Of a DNA stretch of 64,000 bases, positions 11,214 to 24,900 are shown in pieces. The notes under the pieces are model-generated. The model saw only the letters and a list, made by a program, of their open reading frames with translations, was not told where the DNA came from and did no database searches. Source of the DNA: Hydractinia symbiolongicarpus (lineage: Eukaryota; Cnidaria; Hydrozoa; Anthoathecata; Hydractiniidae); the NCBI RefSeq assembly GCF_029227915.1, contig NC_079886.1, forward strand, positions 24,404,501 through 24,468,500, written 5' to 3'. The position numbers and the translations under genes are program-made. Every line of letters begins with the position of its first letter. The first letter of the stretch is position 1.

Positions 11214-14200
11214 TAGGGCATACTTTTCCTCACAAACATCTTCGATTGACAATTCTCAAGTACTATTACCGTAGCGTAACTTTCCCGAAAACGTTACCAC
11301 CAGATAAAAGGGTGAGATTCGGAATATGAAATTGATTATTTTGTATCTTTTGGAATAACTTTGAAACTTCTTTTCTTAGATTTCCAGGATTTACAAATGT
11401 ATACGAAAAATTTTTTTGTGTTGCCATTTCTGTCTTGAAACCATAAAAAACTTGACCCCCCTCCTTCTGTAAGATCATAGGTAAAAGCTAAAATGGTACT
11501 ATAAATTATTTGACACACTGTGTTTGAACTTAATTGCAAAAAAATAGAATTGGCTAACTGTATTTATCTTGTCAGAAAGTATAGACTAATATCTTTTATG
11601 TGCATTGAGATAGCATTGCGTCTCCTAATAATTATTTTACAAAACAAATATCTTTCTGTAAATTGATTATTTAATAAGAAAACAATTAAGTAAGCTTATC
11701 CAATTAGGAGTCTCTATTAATTAGAGTTGTTTTTAATTGTCTCTTGAGATAAATTTATTCAAAAGAAAGAATTTCTAATACTATGAAGACGGGTTGAATG
11801 ATTTGACGTTTACTTCAAAATTCGTTTGTTAGTAGTATTTTGCTTATTAATAATTTGTTTGTTTAGTTTAGTTTAATATTGGTTTATTTACCTTTAACTA
11901 CCAGAAAAAGATTTTGTATACTGCCAGAAATAACTCTATGATAGGGTTTGAGATTTCAAATGGAATCGTAAGTAGCTATGGTTTATGTTCGAAAAAACTA
12001 TTTTTTAGGTCTGAAAGTCTTGTGACTTGGCGTTTAGCGAATGACATTACACTATTTTTTGGGGGGAAACAAATACTTTGGTCAAACAACCCTAGAAAAT
12101 TTTCAAATAAATGTCACATGATAAATTTAGGTGAGGGCTATTTTTCTCACCAGACTTCTAAGAATGTAATATAAACTTCGGGGAAGCCTAAGTTACACAT
12201 GAGTTTCCATTTAGGAAGGTGTTTTTCAAAAAACCCTTTAATAATAATTTCCAACTTTCTTTCTTTCTTTCTTTCGTTCTTCAAAATAATCGTAACATTA
12301 AAACAACAAAAGTGTTACACATGCATTTTGGTAGTTTGTTTGTTTTGTCATTTCAAGGAAAACCTTTCTTCCCTTGTTTAGCAAATTGAATAGTTATCCT
12401 CTGTAAATATTCGTAAATAATAATAATAACATTAATCGTGTCATTCTTGCATCCATTATTATTTCTTTATAGATCTTGAATAAATGCACAAAATAATTCA
12501 AGAGAATGACCCTAAAACATGACCCGACTAAGAAAATGCTATTTTCGATATTATTGACGTAACAAAACCACTTGTAATCTGATGTTCTCGTTAAACAAAC
12601 TGATACACAAAGACCTAGCTTAATATGGAATGCTTTTATTTCGCGATTTACTAAGATGTAATTCACAGAAAATGTAACAATAAACCACAAAATTGGCGAG
12701 CCTAAATTTTTCATGATTCTAATTTAAAAGTCATTTAAATTTTGCTATCACTTTCTCTGACAAAATTTTATAATTTTCTTGAAAATATAAAAACAAGGAA
12801 TTCTAAAAAGGTTTTTTTAACAGAACCCTCCCAAGTTTCTCTTTATATTATGTCAGAAAAAAGTATTCGAAATTATTATCCCAAAGTTTTTATCTGTATA
12901 TGTGTACCTAATGCATATATTTTTAAAAGAGACATTTTTGTTCTCAACATTGTTAAGTAAAAACAACCTTTGAAATAGTTCAGTAAGAGATCTTTTTTCT
13001 GTAGCAGCGTGTTCATTTCCAAAAGCTTATTTATAGTTTTATTAGGTTTCAAATACAGGTATGATACCTGGACATACTTTAAAGGACATATCTAGCTGCA
13101 AAGCGAATATTCAAATGCTTTCTGTTTACTTTGACTCTTCTAACCTAACATTCATATCTAAAAAATCATTGCATAGATATAGATCGTTAAGTATCCTCGT
13201 ATCTTTTTCTTTTTACTTAAAGATTCTTCCTAAATGACCCTGTTAAACAATATCTTTTTGTGCAATTAGTTTTATATTTACTAACTATAAATTAATTCTC
13301 ATTTTCAAAATTTTCTTCAAGTGGTCAACACCACTTTCAAAGTAATTAATATTCGCGAGATTTAATTAAGATACAGCTATATGCGTTTGATTTTTCCGAA
13401 ATAATGATTTTTGATTTAATTTAGAAATCCTGCGTCATCTTTCCTATTCAACCAAATGATACTTAAGACATTTAAACTCGTTTCTTTTCATTTCCTAATA
13501 AACTTACTTAAGGAAGTTATTCAAAGTATAATTTCTCGTGCAAATCTGTTAATTAATCTTCATGGAAGTGATTTGTGCAACAAATTAAAGAGACTTTGTT
13601 GTTGCAGTCATTTTTTTTTTGTTTGTTTGTTTTTTTTTTTGTTGTTGTTGTTGTTGCTTCACACAGAAGTACAAAAAATCCAGAGACACTTGAAGACAAA
13701 ACTTGGGTGCAATTTTTTTAAGGTCACGAGAAATTAAAGGCAATGTTTTTAAAAATGTAAAGTTCTGTATAATAATACAATGTTCTGTATTTTGATAGTA
13801 AATATAAATGCTATTCAAGGTTTTAGTTTTGTAACTCAATATTAGGCCTGAGCAGTTGCGTTGAATTATTCTTACTAATAATTGATATTTCATGTGAAGA
13901 TATACCATGGAGCATGTTATACCATACGCCACATTTATTATTCAAACCATTTGAGCGTATGGCAGGAAGATTCACATACAGGAATCACATGATGAAGGCA
14001 TTCCAGAGACTGCCAGAGACTGCCAGGGGTAAAATGACTACGAAAATATGTGATTACACATGCACAGGACAATGGGAGGAGGGTTTCAAGGACATCCGCT
14101 TCAAGAAACACACACCCTTTAAACCGTTTTGTCAAATAAATCATTTTTGGAGGAAATAATGTAAGTATATTAAGAAGAAGAGAAAGAGGATTACTACCTA

Positions 14201-17200
14201 GTTTTCGGTTATATAAAAAGCTGTTGTTTAAGTGACGCAAACACGGGGTTCAATCATGGGTTCTGACTAAGTCACACAACGATTCTTTCTTATTGAAGTG
14301 ACTTCAGCGATAAGCATAGAGAGCATCAAGATTTTTTAACATGTCAATCACATTTCAGCAAAAATAACTCACTGAGGGTCTTTTGTAGACATCTTAACCC
14401 CAACCAATCTTTCTATACTCATACAGGGCATGGCATGTATTTCTAAAAAAATTTTTTTTTATTATCACACTATATAAGGCTAAGATAATGTCAAATTTTC
14501 GCTTGCTTTGTAAGTTTCGAATAACCTTGGTAGTACGCTTACGCTTGATTCCCATTGTGGTTAATTGTTGTTAAAAAAAATCGACATACAGAATTTTTTA
14601 AAAGAAAATATATCTGAAAGAGCAATAAGCAATGTTGTATAGGAACTTTTAAGAATAATAAAAAGAAAATTTTAGGTTTTTATTTTATATTTTAATTTTT
14701 CACCCTATTAGCTGTACCAGGCATGGCACTGGAGTACTCCGAACTAGGGCAATCTGAACACGAACTTTCACATATTTCTCTGAGCTTTTTCAATAGAATT
14801 CGAACTGTTCTGACTATAATTCGAATATTCGAAAGTTTCCAAATCATGCATCGGTTTTTAAAAACATAAACACAGCGTCGTAAATTCCAACAAAACATTT
14901 GTTCTTAGTTCTTTGCAAGACAAAAAAAATGCTCATAAAACGAAGAAGTTTAACAATAACCGTATGAATCCAAGATGCAGAGCTTTAAAAGTCTTGGAAA
15001 AGGAAATAAAAAATAAAGAAAAGGCAGCAAGGAAAAGCGTTGTTTTTATCAATAAATAACGAAACCTTATGAAAATTCAGTGGATTTGCTTTTACTTTTC
15101 AACCATATTATTTGCAGGTAACTAAGGAATCTAGTCTTTAAATGTAATGACCTAACGGTCGAACTTTAAAATAGCTATAAACCCGTAGTATGCCAGATAG
15201 GTAGTCGTAAACATTTTCTTAAACAATGAAAAATAATTTGTGTCAAACATATCAGTTTTGGTTGAAAGAAAGAAAATTCAATGAAAAAGGAAGTGCTGAT
15301 GTCATGGCTGTCTAATCCAGCAGTTACGTTCATGACTCTAATGGGATCTTAATGCGCTAAAAACCCTTTGCAAATAATAGTAATCATCATGTTATTTCCT
15401 ATGTCAGAGTGAGTGGAAAGTCGCATTGCATCTTTTGTATTCTTATGTATCTTATATAAATGTGTACATATGCTTATTTATTTCTGACTATCCACTTTCG
15501 TGTTTGAAACACTGTATCAATGTTTTTGCTGTGTTCTGAATGTATCCATTAAATACAATATAGTTGACTCTCTCTAGTTAATAATTTATGGAGAAGTTCG
15601 AATTTAAGAAATGGTGATGAAAGAAACATCGAAGAACATTGAAGAGATTCGTCAGTGACGGTGACTTTAAATTTGTTTGAAATATGGAAATATTCGAATT
15701 ACAAAGATTTAAACTAGAGAGAGTACACCGGCATTTCCTATCAAGGAAATCCAAGTTTGGCCATCCCACTTGCTATACATAACATCGTAATGGGCCAATC
15801 CATGGACCTTGATTCATGCGTACGATTAAGTGCTTCTAAAATTTTGGTAAAATAAATATGAAAAGGCTCATTTTCACTCATGAAACCTTCCAGTGACTAA
15901 ACAGTAAAACAACGCTAAAAGATAATTCATCTTCTTCTTTAGTATTTTAAAATTTGACGAGAGTAGGCGTTCAAATGATTGTCGTTTAATAGGATGTGTC
16001 CTACTTCTGCAGGAAGTTATTGTCATACAATACGATGAGAATTGTTATGTGATTTGCGGTTGTAGGATCATGATATATATCCTGACCTTAATCTTGTGAC
16101 TTTGTTACGTTTTGCACCCTCTACATAATTAACGGTACGGACAATTCTCCATCGCAGAGTTGCGGACAACGCTTCACCGTAGCGTTTTCGTAGCATTAGA
16201 AAAAAAAATTTCTAAACTATTTTAGGAGCTCATTCTAAATTTTAATACTTTCTTTTGTGACTAAAATTGTTCTTCACAATAAAAGTCTCTTTTTACCGGT
16301 GTTGCTATTAACTGCTTAGAAGATCTGGTGCATGAAAAGCAACTCTATAAACTAAAGAATTTGCCAATTTATGCATCCACTCAACTGGACAGCCATTGTA
16401 GATAACTTGTAAGCAGAAGCAAAAAACCCCAAATCATTATAATCGCTGACAACCACAATTGTCATCTTGTGTCACAATACTTTCACCACGCGTTAGTAAA
16501 CTCTTCTTCGCAGATGCTAAAAACAACCACTAGTTACAGAAAACCTCTACCAATTATGACTAACAAAAGAGTCTTTTGATTAACGATGCCTATTTGTCAT
16601 TTCTCTTAATGCGTTAATTTTATAGACAACGTTACGCAGATTGATTTTATTGTAAAAAAGCTGACCACGGAAAAGATGGTACTGCGGAAATTATGTAGTT
16701 TATATTACAATGAATTTACTCTAATGAAAAAATATAGTGTGGATGTTGCGAGAAAAAGAACGAAAAAGAAAAAAAACAACGAAGAAAAGGTGGATTATGA
16801 AAAACACGATTGTATAAACTATAAAATTTAATAAAGTTTTATCAAGTATATGCCATAATAATATAGAATAAAAGTCGTGCATAAACACAACATAAATGTA
16901 AAGTATATATTTACTGAGATGTGGCAGCTATGAATTAGTATTTGTTGAATTCTAGTTAAATTAACACAGTGACGTAAGTGTTGTAACAAGAACCAAAACA
17001 TACGGTAAGAAAGAAATATTCACAGAGTTTAAAATAACAATATAGTTATATTATATCACGCTAAGAAAAGAAAAGAAGAAATAGAAAAAGAAGATAATAT
17101 AAAAATAACCAGGTGACATATATAAATAAATTTGAAATTCAGACATTTATGAAAGATTCTCGACCATTTTTTTAAAAAAGTTAATGGCATCTCTGTTTAT

Positions 17201-18394
17201 TTTAACAGATTAATAAAACTTTCTCGTTAAAAGATTGGATTACTTATAGTGACGGATCATCTCATTTAAGCTGTAACTTTGTCAAAAAAGGTGTTTTATT
17301 TAACAGTAGAAGATACTATCAAAATTATTTAGCTGTTTAGAAGAGATACATAACAGTTGAGATGTCTCACTAAACGGCTTACTAAACTTAATGTGTTTTT
17401 TATTTGTAAACAGTTCATTGACTGGTCGGTAGGGTCAAGGAGGTTTTTTAACGATGTTTATAACATGATTAATGATTGGCTAGCTAATTGGTGATTGTTA
17501 TTGGTTAGTTACTATCTTGTGGATGTTTTCCAAACAATTATAGTAACTAAGTTTAGAATACGTCATGTTATGTGCTACTATGATGTTTTTGCCTGTATTT
17601 TATTTGTTGTTTTTATTCTTGGCTAATTTGAATCTGCTTATTTCTGTTTATTGCCAGGATTGTGCTTAGAGAACTTAATTATGAGTCACCAGGAAACGAA
17701 GGGAATAAAAAATGTACTTCTGTTAAATTTTTTAATATCTTATTTAATGAAAATGTTTAATTCGTAACAAGAAAACAGGATTCGGGAACTAGTGTGATAT
17801 TTTTGGCTTGCTAAATCAGTTTCTTTGACTAAAATACATTTGATAATTGAAGTATCTACGAGTCTAATCATTCTGTAGAAACTAGCGTGTCAATTATATC
17901 CTTTTGGCGTCCTTAAGTAAGTTCTTATAAAAAGGATTAGAGAATCAAGGATAAGTCAAAAGTTCAGGGTTCTCTTATTATATTTTTATCAGTTTGTCAC
18001 AGCAAAGTTTTTCCACCTAAAAAATTATGTTTTTAATGGCCTTGTGAACCATCATCTTAACTCCTTTTGTCTTCTCAAATGAAATGGATTATGCACGTGT
18101 TACCGCATAATGCGCGAAAAAAAGCCGACACATGGGAGGCGACCAAAAGAGATGTGTTTATATATTTCGTGAACTTTTTTGCTCTTAACCATACACGATT
18201 TAATATAGTGTACAATTGAATCTGTATAAGCAGTAATGGAGATTATTGATGGCAACAAAAATTGCAAGGAAACACGAACCGTGTTTATTTCCGCAACATT
18301 TTATTAGATGAAATGTGAACGGGATCTTAATTAACACGACTTTTGAATTTGTGTTAATTAAAAACTATTTTTTTTGCTATATTTGTCTGTATTT
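11214..18394. other. Gene-free A+T-rich stretch
   Basis: Several open frames of 60-115 codons occur, on both strands. They are of low complexity, lack conserved motifs and are not joined by phase-matching splice sites. A poly-T/(GTT)n tract lies at about 13608-13655. I see no gene, but a non-coding RNA or a 5' untranslated exon of the downstream semaphorin gene cannot be excluded. Confidence 0.55.
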
Positions 18395-18498
18395 TGTTGT
18401 TGTCGTCGCCATCATCGTTGTTGTTGTTGTCGTTGTTGTTGTCGTCGTCGTCGTCGTCATAGTTGTTGTTGTCGTCGTCGTCGTCGTTGTTGTTGTTG
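18395..18498. repeat. Compound (GTT/GTC)n microsatellite
   Basis: About 100 bp of trinucleotides, runs of GTT interrupted by GTC, 440 bp upstream of the semaphorin start codon. Its open frames on both strands reflect the three-base period and are not coding. Confidence 0.9.
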
Positions 18499-18934
18499 CG
18501 TTTTTTTGTCCAGTGATACCAACAGGGATTATTCAGTCAATTCGTCATGTTTTTAGTTGCTTTTGTCATGGTCTTTTACTTCCAACTTTTCCTCTTGACA
18601 TCCTCTTGGTTCTGAATCACTAAAATACGCGCGCAAATAAAGCGGGTTTACACTTGAACGAAACTGATCAAATAGATTGACGTCGAACGACCAATGTTTC
18701 CATTTCTTGTCGATCGTCGATGGATTCGAATGATTCGACCTTTTTCGTTAAAGTGGAAACTCTTCTTTAGAAACTAACTTCGTCATTCGTTAATTTATCT
18801 GTATTTAGTTCTTATAAATTTCGTAAAATAAGGTCATTGTTTATTTTCTTTTTAATTTGTACTGTTTAACTATATGGCGCAAATTCAATTTAGATTAAAA
18901 AAACACATTTTATAAAAGTACAAAAAGAACAAAA

Positions 18935-21900
18935 ATGAGAAAGATATTGGTATCTATATATTTCTGTATGCTATGTGTAACTCACATCGTATTTGGTGAT
19001 CTTTGCGTTCCATCAAAACATGAGATTCTTGGGAAAACAGAAACCGTGAAATGTAAGTCAATTTTCTTGCTGATATTTACTTTCTGTTTATCGTTTGTAT
19101 CGGCTAAAAGTCATTGCTGGAAGTCGAGTTTTGTGACGACTATGCAAGGCTGAAATAAAAAGATTTTTTAGTTCTGAAAAAAATTATTCTGTTCTTCTAA
19201 TAAAACTTTTGGATTTTTTTTCAATTTTTTTTCAATGCTGCCTAATATCTTGAACGGACAAAACGGAAACCTTGTAGACGGTTTAATACCTTTACACGCG
19301 GTGTATAACTCATTCCCGTAAGGACATAATTTATTTTTGAAAACAGTAATTATGTAACATTACATTTACGGCTCCAACTTTTTTCGAGTTGCGTCATGTT
19401 TTTTGTTGTGGCTGTCTTTAGGAAAGCCTTTGATTACCGCTGGTTTCATCTGTTTAACTCGGTTGTATTAAATAATGTCTGTAAAGATAAAATTTTAACC
19501 GCGCGCCAAGGACGACCTACTGTTGTACAAATCTTGTTTTTTCGTTTTTAAACAAAATTTTGAACAGTAAAAACTGTTCAAAATTTTGTTTAAAAAGATT
19601 TGTGAAAAGGTCGATCTTAAAATTACAGAAGTGAATTTTTAACATTTTTTCAAAACTTCCAGGTTTTTTATAGTTAGGTGGAGTGAATAAGGCACGATCC
19701 CGTACGTTAAGACCTAAAACAAGCTACTTTTAGTTGAGAAGAATAATGCAATTAATGTTACTAAAATAGCAATTAAACTAGATAATAACGCGTAATAAAT
19801 TCATAGCGCATGCGTGTAGTCAATAAAGAATATCTTGCGTCATTTTTGACCAACCTCGATCTCAGGACCTATTGTTGAACCAAACCTATCAATAAGTATA
19901 TAGTTCCGATAAGAGAAAAAAAGCCCTGGGAACGAGGTTGGTTTTTGGCAACATGAGCTTTTTTTTCACTTTCATTTTTTTTAGCTTTAAATCTACAAAC
20001 GTTTCAACCACGCAACGCTACGTATTTTCGCAGTTTTATACTCGACGAAAAATATAATCGACTGATAGTTGGCGCGAGGTGAGATATTATTTACAAAATA
20101 TAACATACCATTTGAAAGTAATATAACCAGACAACAACGCAAAACATATCTTTTCTACAAAATGAACAAATTTTTAATGATTTGCAACATTTTTTAGAGA
20201 TAATGTTTTCTTTCTAAACGATACAACCCTGGATGAGCTGAACGTATACGAATGGGCGTCTTCCCAAGATGATCTAAGCACTTGTTTGAAAGAAAAGAAC
20301 GAACAAAGACTGTGTCGGAATTACGTACAATTTTTAGCTATCCATAAAAACAAACTTGTAATGTGTGGTACAAACTCCTTATCACCGAGACATCAAATCC
20401 TCACATTGAATAACCTTACAGTCAAAGTTGACCAAGAAGAGAAGGATATATGTGCTGCACCATGTCCGGATAATACCGTAGTAGGTACGGTAACAAAGAG
20501 CGGAGAACTCATCACTGCGACATTCGCGGATAAAACCAATCGTTACCCGGAAATCGTTAGTTCGTTTACTGTCGAGAAAGCTGCAGTAAAAAGAGCAGAC
20601 TTGACAACGAGTACGTCCAAGAATAGAAATATTTTGGACGAACCACATTTCTTATCCAGTATACATGCAAATGATAGTATATATATGTTCTTCATGGAAA
20701 ATGCTGCCGAAAATGATAATTTAAGAACAGCAACTGTTGCTCGTGTTTGTGATACCGATAATGGTGGTAATGAATTTTTCGTGAAACACATGTGGACAAC
20801 GTTGCGGAAGCTGAGATTAGTTTGCAGTATAAAAGTCAACTCGCGTGAGGCGTATGAGTACAAAAATATGGGTAAGGGTATATTTTAGGTTGTAAAAAAA
20901 TATCTTATAATAGTGAATAAGTTAGTCAGTAAGCAACTAAGATTCTCGGAGATTCCACCATGATGACTGCTGAGTTACAAATATTCCTTGTTCTCATAAA
21001 CTTTCATTCTATAGAAACAAGGTAGATTTTGATTCTTCTCAAGATATCTACTAACATACGATTATATCATAAAAATATATGGATCACGATTTTAAGATTT
21101 AATTTTTGTTTTTTAGTTGATGTTGCGTACGATCGTACGAGAGATGTCTTTTATGGTGCTTTTACTATGTACAGGTATGTTTAAACTAACCTGTGAAGTA
21201 CATGACTTTTTATTTTCTCAAAAGATGCACTCAAATATTTATTTCTATTTTTTTAGCAACAAAAAATTGTCGTCAGCCATATGTACTTTTTCAAGGAAAG
21301 ATCTTGTCAACGCATTCAATGGTCGATTCTTAAGTAAAAGTGGAAATGTATGGAAACCAGTATCAAATGGAGATTTCTTAGATGGGGTAGGTTATAGAAG
21401 AAATCATCAAATCGTGAAGCTTAATAATCTTGACAATACTCTCGTTTATAACCTTTATAATATACACTTGTGTTTGAAAGTTTTTTTGTTTTGTTAAAAA
21501 ATATAGTTTTCCAAAACTACAATTGGTGTCTAAGGAAAAGACGTAGAAGGTTTTTATTTGATATTATTATGCGTATAAAGCATGTCAACCTCGTCCCCAG
21601 GGTCTTGTGAAGCCTGAGCCGTTATTACGGAGTGGCCGCTATCAACTTCATTAACAAAGCAAAATGCCCTAGGAACGAGGTTGGGAGCATTTATGCGCTG
21701 CTCCTTGAAGTTTTATATCTTCAATTAATTTTTTTCTCTGTGTTTTCCCCATTATTTGTTTTTTTCCAACTCTAGTATGATTCTAAAATTATAAATAAAA
21801 AATAATAATAAAAAAAATCGTAAATTGACATTGTGTAGGAATTAATTTAGTATTCCTGTCAAGGAAAGCAAAATAAGATAACTTTTTACGTCACTGGTAA

Positions 21901-24900
21901 CAATTTTTTTTAGTGTACGATTAAGCCTGACAAACTGGAATCCGATGTACTCAAAACATCACCAGGAAAAGAACCAACGAACAGTCTCGATATACCGTCA
22001 ATAAATGTCGCACTTCTGTACAACTTGATGGAAACCAAAGTGTACTCAACACAAAGTGGAATTTCCTTCATGTATCCTGCCACCAGGTAAAACCCTTTCT
22101 AATAAACATCAAATTATTTAAGTTTTTTTTTATCTTATAAGAAATATACTATTTAAGTTTACGCCTGGATGTTTCGTAACTTTTTTGGTAGTTTTTATCA
22201 AGTTTGCCTGATCCTTAATTCATATCTAAAAGGATTAGAAGAGAATAGGTTCTTCTATACTTCTTCTTCATTTGGACAACGATGGACAACATCAAGGAAC
22301 CCTGAGAAAGTTTGAAAAAATGCGGTTCTGCCTCGTGAAAAAAATTGTCTTTAATGCTTTTTAGTAGAACCCTTTTTACAAAAAAGGAATATAACAATTT
22401 TTTTTTTAGTTTCAGCAAATTCGCGTTTGACATTATAAAAACAAATGGTAGTTCACAAAACATGACCATCTTCTATATTGCAACAGGTACGCAAAATTAT
22501 TTTACTTCTTGGAATTGGCGTATTAAGTTTTTAATTTTCAGCCATACTTTTAGCATCAATTTTGAAATAATCATCTGCACGTATAATTAATTAAAAAACT
22601 GAATAAATTATCAAAAAAATCTAGCAGATGTTTAAAAAGTCTCACTTGAGCATCATTGCAATATTAGATTAATTGCAAAATAGGCATCAGAGAGTGTCCA
22701 TTTTAAGATGTTAATGCTCATAAGCAAATGCGATTTTTATTCTATTTAGACGACGGCAGTGTATTTGTAACCTACGAGAATACCATGTTGTCAACAACTT
22801 GTGTTATTGAAGAGTTAAGAACCGATTTAACAAATGTTCAAAAAATGTTTTTCAATAAAAAACAGGTAAGAGAAACTACCATCAGGCAAGTTTCTACTAC
22901 TCTATTTGCAAAACCTCTCCACTATCAGCTGATTCTGGTGAACCTAATAAAATAATGTATACAGAAAATTAAGTTTTGTCCTTTATGTTGATTTTACTCA
23001 AGAACCTTTTAAACTTTCATTGATAAAAGGGATCGTATCATTATTTTAGCGAATTTTATATCTTTCGTCAGACGAAAAGTTGATAAGCCTTGATTTTAAA
23101 AGCTGTGGTCGTTACAAGTATAAAATGTAAGTTTTCTCTTTTACTATTTTTCTTCTTAGTACATTTATTAATTCTTTAATATTATTCGTTATTTTTATTT
23201 TCTTATGTCATTTCTATTATTATTAGGTCATGTGTAGAAGCTCACAATCCTTTATGTGGATGGGACGAAAGAAAGCAAATGTGTTTATCTACATCTCTCC
23301 CGTAAGTGTTTCTCTTTAAATTTTGCTCTTGAAATAATAAGTATCCCTGAAAAGTAGCCAGCAATTATATTTGTTAGAATTTCTTGTGAGCCTTCTGTTT
23401 TGGTTTAGATCAAACTTAACGCAGGACTTATCAGCTTGCCCAAAAAGAACAGGTGATAAAATTTTTTGGAGTAATGATAACTTTTCCAATTCATTTCCAT
23501 GACAATAATTTCTTTCCATACGATTTTAATAACTGTACTTTTTTGTACCATGTTAATTCATGGAAAAAATTATATGTATAATTTGTAATAAAGCCGTAAA
23601 TCTTTAACGATTTCTCGACAAAATAAAGGTGTATCATGAAATAAATATCTCGTAATTTATTTTCACACCAGAATATTGGGGTGGTTGGTCCAATTGGGAA
23701 GCTTGCGAACAAACCAACACAAACAAATATTGTTTATGTCGTAAAAGAAACTGCTTGTCTTGTGACAAAATTCTTTGCAAAGGAGAAGATTTAATGCAAG
23801 TCGCCAACTGCACTGGTATGGTATTTTTTACTTGTTTAATTCTGGCACTAATATTTGTTCCTTGTAATGTCTCATGGTTAGATTCTTTAATGCTTTAATA
23901 ATTTACGTATTTACTTCATACTAACTGAGAAACTTTCTGCTACCTCTAAGGACTCCCATTATTGAGTCACGTAACAGCAACGTTATTTGTGAGATGTAAA
24001 ATTTGAGTTTAGTTTTAGAAGATTTCCTCTTGGCTTTGACCCACGATTGTAAAAATATCACAATTCTCTTACAAATTGGTAAACTTGAACTGGTTAAAAT
24101 CTGTTTTCTCCTCTTATGTAGACTCAACGGTGATACATCTGTGAGATTGTAATCATTTAATATATAAACCTCTAACGACACCTAAATCTTTTTTTAATCT
24201 TAGCTACACCTGTCAGTAACGTTCAAGCATGGTTAAAAACAGGAGCTGTAGATGGTCACTGGTCAGCATGGGGATCCTGGTTACCTTGCCATACAGGTTT
24301 GTGTGGTAAAGAAACAACAACAAGAAAACGTTCATGTACTTCACCATCGCCGACGAATGGTGGGAAAGAATGCTCTGGAGCTTCGTTTGAATGTAAATCT
24401 TGCGCCAAGAAGCCAGGTTCGGAATTCTTAACCTTTTAATTGTACGTGTTTGTAATTTTTTTGCTATTCGTGTAGTTATTTAGTTCAAGGATAATATTCT
24501 TCTACAAACTAGTTACATTGTAATACTTTGTAGTGAAAAAAGGCTACCTATAGTCAGGACCTCTTTGGCCTTCAAATATGTTAGCAGCAGTGCAATGAAA
24601 ATATATTTAACTAAATTGAGATTGACAGCGACTAACATTGCTGCTATATTGTTGGTCTAAAATATCTAAAAAAAACATTTTCTTCCCTTTAGAACCTTGC
24701 TTTTTAACACTGAGCACTTGGTCAAAATGGGGAGCATGTGCTAAGATGAACGAAGAAAAATATTTTCAAACGCGCACACGTTCATGCAGTCGATTGTCTG
24801 GATGCAATGGTGTTTTATCTGAAAGAAGGCATTGTGCACCAAAAGGAATAATTTGGGGAGAATGGAGCAAATGTAGTTGTTTTTACAAAGTTCAACATCG

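Noticed and set aside
12394-12714. 106-codon minus-strand frame
   Set aside because: Low-complexity hydrophobic composition from A+T-rich DNA, no motif, no linked exon.
13914-14240. Pair of overlapping frames of 81 and 100 codons on opposite strands
   Set aside because: Mirror-image openness without codon or motif support; no acceptor or donor of matching phase.
18315-18623. Open frames through the (GTT/GTC) microsatellite
   Set aside because: The three-base period keeps several frames open at once; the poly-Val and poly-Arg/Cys products are artefacts.
18911-18918. TATAAAAG just upstream of the semaphorin ATG, as a TATA box
   Set aside because: It is only 17 bp from the start codon; transcription would begin inside the coding exon. 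It would matter only if translation starts elsewhere.
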